Shown: in pieces, positions 58,481 through 64,000 of the stretch | Layout: every line of letters starts with the position of its first letter | How positions within the stretch are numbered: the stretch's first letter is position 1 | Source of the DNA: Phaeotremella fagi | Lineage: Eukaryota; Basidiomycota; Tremellomycetes; Tremellales; Phaeotremellaceae | NCBI GenBank assembly: GCA_001599715.1 | Contig: BCHU01000001.1 | Span: 729,634 to 793,633 of the forward strand | Reading direction: 5' to 3' | DNA: 64,000 bases | Translations under genes and position numbers: made by a program | The notes under the pieces: model-generated | Databases searched by the model: none | What the model saw: the letters and a program-made list of their open reading frames with translations, nothing else | What the model was told of the DNA's origin: nothing

Positions 58481-59047
58481 GCGGAGAATCTTTCTTTCAC
58501 GTACTCGTACAACCATTTCCTTTCCGTGGGCGATAATCACATGAATGGACACTTTTTCTTTCTGATTTTCAGAAATGGATTTCAATTTCTTTATACTTTC
58601 TCTCTCAATTTCTGGAAATTTCATTCACGATTACTCTGACACTCTTTTTTTATGTTTCCTGTTCGTTTCCCTTTTTTCTCCATTCCATTTCTTACTTATT
58701 TTATTACCTTTATTTTATGTTATGCAATTTGATGATTTATGCTTTCATGACACGATCAAACACACCGATCCTGCACAATGCAGATGGAAAATGGGATTAT
58801 CTGTACGAGTACATGGAAAACTATCTTTTTGGAATCTATCCAAACGATAAGCGAAAGGTAAATACGAATGAATACAATACAGAACATGATGAGAGTAAAA
58901 TAATAGGTCATGTACAATAACGAGAAAAATGGAAAAAGAATTATACACAGAAAGAGAAAATATAAGTCGAAAAAGATCCTTTTGTAATAATGTAATGTGA
59001 ATTAATCATACATTGAACCAGAACCAGCCAAATCCGATCACCAAAAA
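58481..59047. other. Convergent intergenic region
   Basis: 567 nt between two 3' ends, T-rich on the left. Nothing coding is supported. Confidence 0.4.
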
Positions 59048-61641
59048 TTACATGATCAAACAACCACAACCTTTACTGATCTCCTCGTCGTTCCTACCTT
59101 TCTTGACTTTCCCAGATTTGGATTTCGAATTCAATTCCGAACTGAAATTGGAGGTTTCACCGAATTCCGGGAATCGATTCGTATTAGGTGGAGTGGTCGA
59201 GACGATTTCACCCTTCGATGATTGATTCAATTCATTCTCGTAGTTTGGGTTTGGGTTCGTGTTCGTGTTCGTTCGGGGTAATCTTTCGATTGGGATTCGA
59301 GAATTTGGATTAGAGAAGGGTGCAGGTGATGGTGGTTGTTGAAGAACATCTCCTAGTGGATGTCTCATGGTGTTAGATTTGGTTGGTAAAGATTGAGCGA
59401 CACTTTTCGTCGTTCGTAATGGACCTAGATCTGTTGATTCGACGTTTGTGTTGCGTAGTGGTGAGGTGGGATATGGTCTGTGTAATGGATTATCTGGTGA
59501 TGGTTCGAATGACGTTGAGAATGCTGATCCACTTGGGGAGGGATTGAATGAGTCGGGCGTCTGTATTATTTCAAGATTAGTCTTCTGTTTATATAATGAA
59601 AAAGGTATCGATTGAGGAAACGGGATACCGTGTTTTTGGATTTGGACAAGTATGGTGAACTCGGATGGGTTAGTGAATGGGGTGTGATTAGGTTGACAAT
59701 GATTGAATGTTTGAGAGAAACGATGAAGGCGAAAACTCACACTAACGCTTAGAACAGGTTTGGCTACAACCCTCTTAACCCATTTGATCGCTTTCCCTTC
59801 TTTATCCCATTCAACCGCCAAATCTCCTTCTTCAGGTTCAACAGCTCCAACACCGTCCATACCCAATTTCTTAGCTACAGTTGGTAAAACCACATCATCC
59901 CAATCAGCACCTTTCGGTGGTGTATAAGTATTTTCGGGAGGTACGAAATGAGCAGCCACGTATCTTGAATTGTTGGGTGTTGAGTTTGAGGCTGACATTG
60001 AACTCGACGTTGATGTTGAGAGTACGTTTGAGGAGACTGATCGATTTGGATAACCTAATTGTGGTGATGTGGTTTTTGTCATTGATGTTGAACGTGATTT
60101 ATTTGATTGGGGGGTGTTTTGGTTACTGCCATTGGATGCTATTCTGCGATTGCTTGGTTGTCCGATACCAAGACCTAATCCAGTCGACGAACTTGTCATA
60201 CCAGCAGATACCAATCTACTTCGGTTCGTAGGTGTAGAAGTCGATGATGAAGCTGATTTGTTTGCTTTACTGAGATCGATCTTGGGTACACCAGGAACTC
60301 TAGGTGAGTTATCAATAGAGATCCTATCTCTATCAGACGAATTTGATCCTGATGAACTACCCGAACCACCATTTTGACGTTCACCTGTGCCAATAGGTCC
60401 AGCATTTCTATTAAGACCTTTACGATCCTTCTTGGGTGAAGGTGAAGGTGAAGCAGACGCTCTCATCGTATGTGCCCTTTTCCTACTCTCTTCTTCGTGT
60501 TTTGGAGGTGAAACCAAACCAATATCATCAGAATAACCTTCATGACCTTTTTGTGCGATCTTGAAGGCTTCCTCTGGACCAATACGGAATGGAGGTAATT
60601 CATTCTTGATAAAACTTTCTTTAATTTTCGTATCACTCAGTTCTACTGAATCTCTGTTACCTTTGTTGTTCCCATTCATGGTGGCAGTTGTGAATTGATT
60701 GTTATCAGATTTTGGAGGTGAATGAGATCGAGTTTTAAGTACAGGTATACCGCTTGAGATGATCGTTTGATTCGGTAAAGGTGGATGTGTCATATCAGTT
60801 CCAGATGGTTTAGGAGTTTTAACAGGTGAAGAGGATGAATTTGATCGAGATCTGGTCGGGATTTTAGAAATTGATTGACTAGATTTGATATTGTTGATAT
60901 TGTTTTCCTTGTTGAGAGAAGTAGTAACCGAATTGATTAAATGATCAACCTCAATAGATTCCTTTTCGTGGACTTCAACGTCGATTAATGCCTGTCGACT
61001 AACACCACCTCGAGGTGCACCACCTCTACCAGATATTTTACCACCTCTAGTCACAGACGAACGAGTTTGATGATTGACAGATGATTGGGTTGAATTGGGA
61101 TTCCCTTCACGACGAGATCCTATCTCAACAGAGAATGGTGTTGATTTAGTTCGAGTTCTTGGTGTCGGTAATGCAGAGGTCACTTTCCCACCTCGAGTCG
61201 AAGATTTGGTTGTTGGATAGACAGGGAATTTAGGACTTGAAGGTAATGATTTATCGTTATTTTGAAGTGGATTGAAATAAGCAGTTGAAATTCGACTTTC
61301 TAAATGAAGGGATTCGTTCTCTAAACCTACAAAAAATGATTTAGTTGGTGTGTTTCGTTGATGATTTTCATGAACGTAGGAGATAATTATGAATCATCCT
61401 TTAATGTAAGGAGGTAACGACATTGAAAGAAGAGAATCAAAAGAGTCGTCGATCACAAAAGGTTGAATGACAAGGACAAGTCAAACATTTCGGGAAGACT
61501 AGTCATTGTTTTTTCCCATTGGTTCATGGGTTGGGATACCCTGATTCTCTAATAAAAAGATAACCACTCACGATGTTTAAGTGTTGGAACTATCTGTTCT
61601 TGCCATGAAGGTAAACCAGGTGAATGAGATATCATTGTCAT
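59048..61641 (-). CDS. Large disordered protein ending in CaaX box CLIM (about 722 aa)
   Basis: Minus-strand exons 61641-61572, 61326-59741, 59560-59048. The start is provisional: 61641 is the first ATG, but the frame is open without ATG to about 61749 and an upstream exon may exist. Intron 2 (59561-59740, 180 nt) has no stop and is a multiple of three, so retention would add 60 residues. The protein is mostly Ser/Pro/Asn/Thr-rich and disordered, with one conserved-looking block, PPENTYTPPKGADWDDVVLP then VAKKLGMDGVG and EGDLAVEWDKEGKAIKWVKR. The C-terminus KKGRNDEEISKGCGCLIM has a basic patch, a cysteine that could be palmitoylated and the prenylation box CLIM. It is probably tethered to the plasma membrane or endomembranes. 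Family not recognised. Confidence 0.7.
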
Positions 61642-61749
61642 CTCGACTGCTGGATGGTGTTTGTTTGATAGATGAACAAAAGTTGGCTTGGGTTGTAGAC
61701 TGATTGTTTGAGGTTGGTCTGTGCTGGAGCGGGAAGGGTTAGTGCTCAA

Positions 61750-62537
61750 AAGGTTATTGATATCTTATGGTTGTTGATATTATTGTTAATAATGGTATTA
61801 ATGAAAGATGTTAAGATGAGAACGATAGTCAAAGCACTCCATGCATCCCACTCCACCCCCCACCAACACTTCAAACACCACACTGACCCAAAAGACACCT
61901 AGCTTTACTCCCAAAAACGTCTCAAGATGATGATTGTTACCAAGAAACCAAATAGCCACCAAAATCTCATTTAAACTATAATTCATTTCAATTCAGTCAA
62001 TTCATTAACCATACAATGTTATTCAATTCTTTCATTCTATCATCCATTCATTCTTCCATCTCAATTGCGCATATTCATATTATACCCAATGCATACCGAC
62101 TTGAAATTTTGGAATCAATTTCCAAGAAAAAAATATTTCGCAGCTGTCATTTCTTGTCTCAGACGTCTTCTTACTTCGCATCATACATTCATCCATCCAT
62201 TTAATCTGTCAATGCACATGTAATAGTACTTTTTCATTTCTTGGAATGTCTGTCTGAGAAAGTATGATGTCAAGTTGTGAACGAAGCTGGCTAGTCTCTT
62301 ATTCTTCGTAATGCGGTTTCTGTGAACAATGAAGAATTAGTCGTCAATTGATCTACGATCGACTAGATCCTATGGCTTCTCTCGAAGAATCTCTGCACAA
62401 GATCTGGAACAGTATGTAAGCATAGGAAGGAATAACATCATCAAACGAACCCCAAGGCCGAGACAAGTGACACAATAGATTGAACCACTGTATACAGGAA
62501 TGCATAATCAATGCTACTACTACTTCGGTTTCCTCCT
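61750..62537. promoter_or_regulatory. Region between the CaaX protein and CCT8
   Basis: 788 nt between two minus-strand genes. It contains the promoter and possibly a missed first exon of the CaaX gene. No other gene seen. Confidence 0.35.
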
Positions 62538-63985
62538 CTAATCGTCATCCCAATGACCACTTTGTTTAGGTGGAGCTATACCAGCCTGTCTACTAACGAT
62601 AATACTATCAACCCTCAAAACACTAATAGCAGCTTCCGTCGCCAATTTAATAGCCCAATCTTTAGCAGCGAAAGAATCAACTACGCCCCGTGTCTCTACT
62701 GACATAACCCCATCTTTCTCACTATCGATATCAACACCCGCATCTAACTTTCCATCACCATGAGCAGAATATAAAGCTCCAACTACGTCTTCAGCGTTTA
62801 AACCTGCGTTCTCAGCTAAAGTTCTTGGAACGACTTCGAGAGCTTCGGCAAATCTTGTTATTGAATGTTGAGCTAGACCAGGAGTTTTTGATCCATAGGT
62901 AGCGATTCTCTTGGCTAATTCAATTTCAGTTGCTCCAGCACCTGGAACTAGTCTTCCGTCTCTCAATAAAATTCTAACCGCGTTGATACCATCGTCTAAA
63001 GATCTTTCGACGTCATCAAGATAGTTGGCAGTGGCACCTCGTAAAACTATTGTTGCTGTCCTTGTCTTTTCACCTTCCTCTTGACGCAAGACTGTAACTC
63101 TGTCACCACCGATTTCAATGGTTTCGAAAACATCAACGAATCCAGCTTCTTCAGGTGTTGGTGCACCTAACCGTGCCAATGGTGTGGCTCCAACTACACG
63201 ACATAAACGCCGTAAATCGAATTTCGATAAGACTTTGATGACAGCGATGTTCATTCGGTTGAGATAGTGTAAAGCGAGATCACCGATACCTGAACCAGCA
63301 ACAATCAAATTGACACCAGAATCGGCGATTTCCTTGAAATACTGAAGGGATCTATCAGTGATGATCCACGATTAAGAAAAATCTACTCACACCCTCGAGC
63401 TGTTTTTCTTCTCCTCTCGTAAAATCTAAAAGTTCTTCTGCCTTTTTCAACAAAACGGTACCCTTAGTCTCAGTTTGAGAGATATCCAAACCACAAGTGT
63501 AAACAGCAACTTTAGCCTTTTTAGCAGATTTAACAACACCCTCAGCTTGACGACCAAAGACCATTCCTCGAACAACACGACTGGAATCTAAACCACCACC
63601 CAAGACTTTGACTACACGAACGGAATCTACGTTGAAATCTTTTGTTGATTTTGGCATGACTGCTAATGAAGCTTCGGCGACGAGATCTGCGAGGAAATGT
63701 TCTGATCCTGGTTGTTTGGAGGCGAGGGATGGGGCTACGGCAGCGGCTAATTCGGATTGGGAGGGGAGAGGTGAACTGGCGATGGTACGAGAAACAAGGG
63801 CTGGAAGGGTGGTCAGTAAAAGAATAGGCAAGTGACCAACCTTCTAATTCCTCTCTAGCTTTGACTAAAGCCATTTCGTAACCAAGAATAACGTCACTGG
63901 GATGTAAACCCATTGTTAAGAGATGTTCACTCTTTTTCAACAATTCTCCGGCCAAGATCAAAACGAGATTCGTAGCGTCACCCAT
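62538..63985 (-). CDS. CCT8: T-complex protein 1 subunit theta (3' portion, 452 aa in window)
   Basis: Minus-strand exons in the window: 63985-63841, 63800-63391, 63341-62538; the ATGGGTGAC at 63985 is an internal exon start after a TAG acceptor, so the first roughly 90 residues are outside. CCT/TRiC is the cytosolic ATP-driven chaperonin that folds actin, tubulin and others. Evidence: MGDATNLVLILAGELLKKSE, VYTCGLDISQTETKGTVLLK, SKFDLRRLCRVVGATPLARL (theta-like), TIVLRGATANYLDDVERSLD, GRLVPGAGATEIELAKRI and the terminal KQSGHWDDD. DDVERSLDDGINAVR and the GAGATE nucleotide-binding segment are intact. The SKFDLRRLC and WDDD signatures point to the theta subunit rather than another CCT paralogue. 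Confidence 0.92.
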
Positions 63986-64000
63986 CTAGTGGAAACGGTA

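Noticed and set aside
1..64000. tRNA, rRNA, telomere repeats, CRISPR arrays
   Set aside because: Looked for B-box-like GGTTCGA-TCC, rRNA blocks and TTAGGG-type runs by eye; nothing convincing. A covariance-model scan would be decisive for tRNAs.

Overview
The window looks like a chromosome arm segment from a basidiomycete yeast of the Tremellomycetes (Cryptococcus/Kwoniella type). The reasons are very intron-dense genes with mostly 36-90 nt GT-AG introns carrying CTAAT/CTGAC-like branch sites, tight gene packing on both strands, and gene content such as kynureninase, AMP deaminase, a CCT theta subunit, an SQS1-like G-patch protein, a Pof3/Dia2-like F-box protein, a Zn2Cys6 regulator and a ferric reductase. 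Genus is inference; no rRNA, tRNA, telomere or CRISPR was seen.

Left arm (1-9,000) is an accessory island. Four tandem, same-strand paralogues of an unrecognised family (A-D, 331-350 aa, each with one phase-0 intron at the same place) are interleaved with short minus-strand genes that look like the N-terminal part of Ty1/copia Gag but have no polymerase. Two Gag-like/paralogue pairs are divergent and share a duplicated promoter segment, so gene and flanks were copied together. Degraded Gag-like pieces and a 26-nt direct repeat fill 6,886-8,934.

The middle-left (9,400-19,600) holds a short-chain dehydrogenase, a Tim17-like membrane protein, a 1129-aa Cnn_1N coiled-coil protein of the Mto1/Pcp1 type (recruits gamma-tubulin complexes), and an unusual 830-aa enzyme that joins a 2H phosphoesterase, a dual-specificity-phosphatase-like domain, a P-loop kinase and an RNA ligase: on paper, RNA end healing and sealing in one chain. 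From 19,600 to 25,000 lies a second poorly conserved stretch with four unrecognised genes.

From 25,400 to the end the genes are mostly conserved: Pof3/Dia2-like F-box protein, a small protein ending in a CaaX-like CIVQ, a GPI-like secreted protein, kynureninase (NAD biosynthesis), a GT61/DUF563 glycosyltransferase, an NmrA-like protein, AMP deaminase (17 exons), a 1004-aa Zn2Cys6 regulator, SQS1, a ferric reductase with three ATCWGATAA iron-GATA sites upstream, a membrane-anchored heparinase II/III-like protein, a disordered protein ending CGCLIM (CaaX), and the 3' two thirds of CCT8 running off the right edge.

Exon limits were read by hand from splice consensus, phase and protein continuity. 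Every multi-exon model given here keeps an open frame, but start codons (notably for the last disordered protein and for the heparinase-like gene) and a few weak junctions are provisional.
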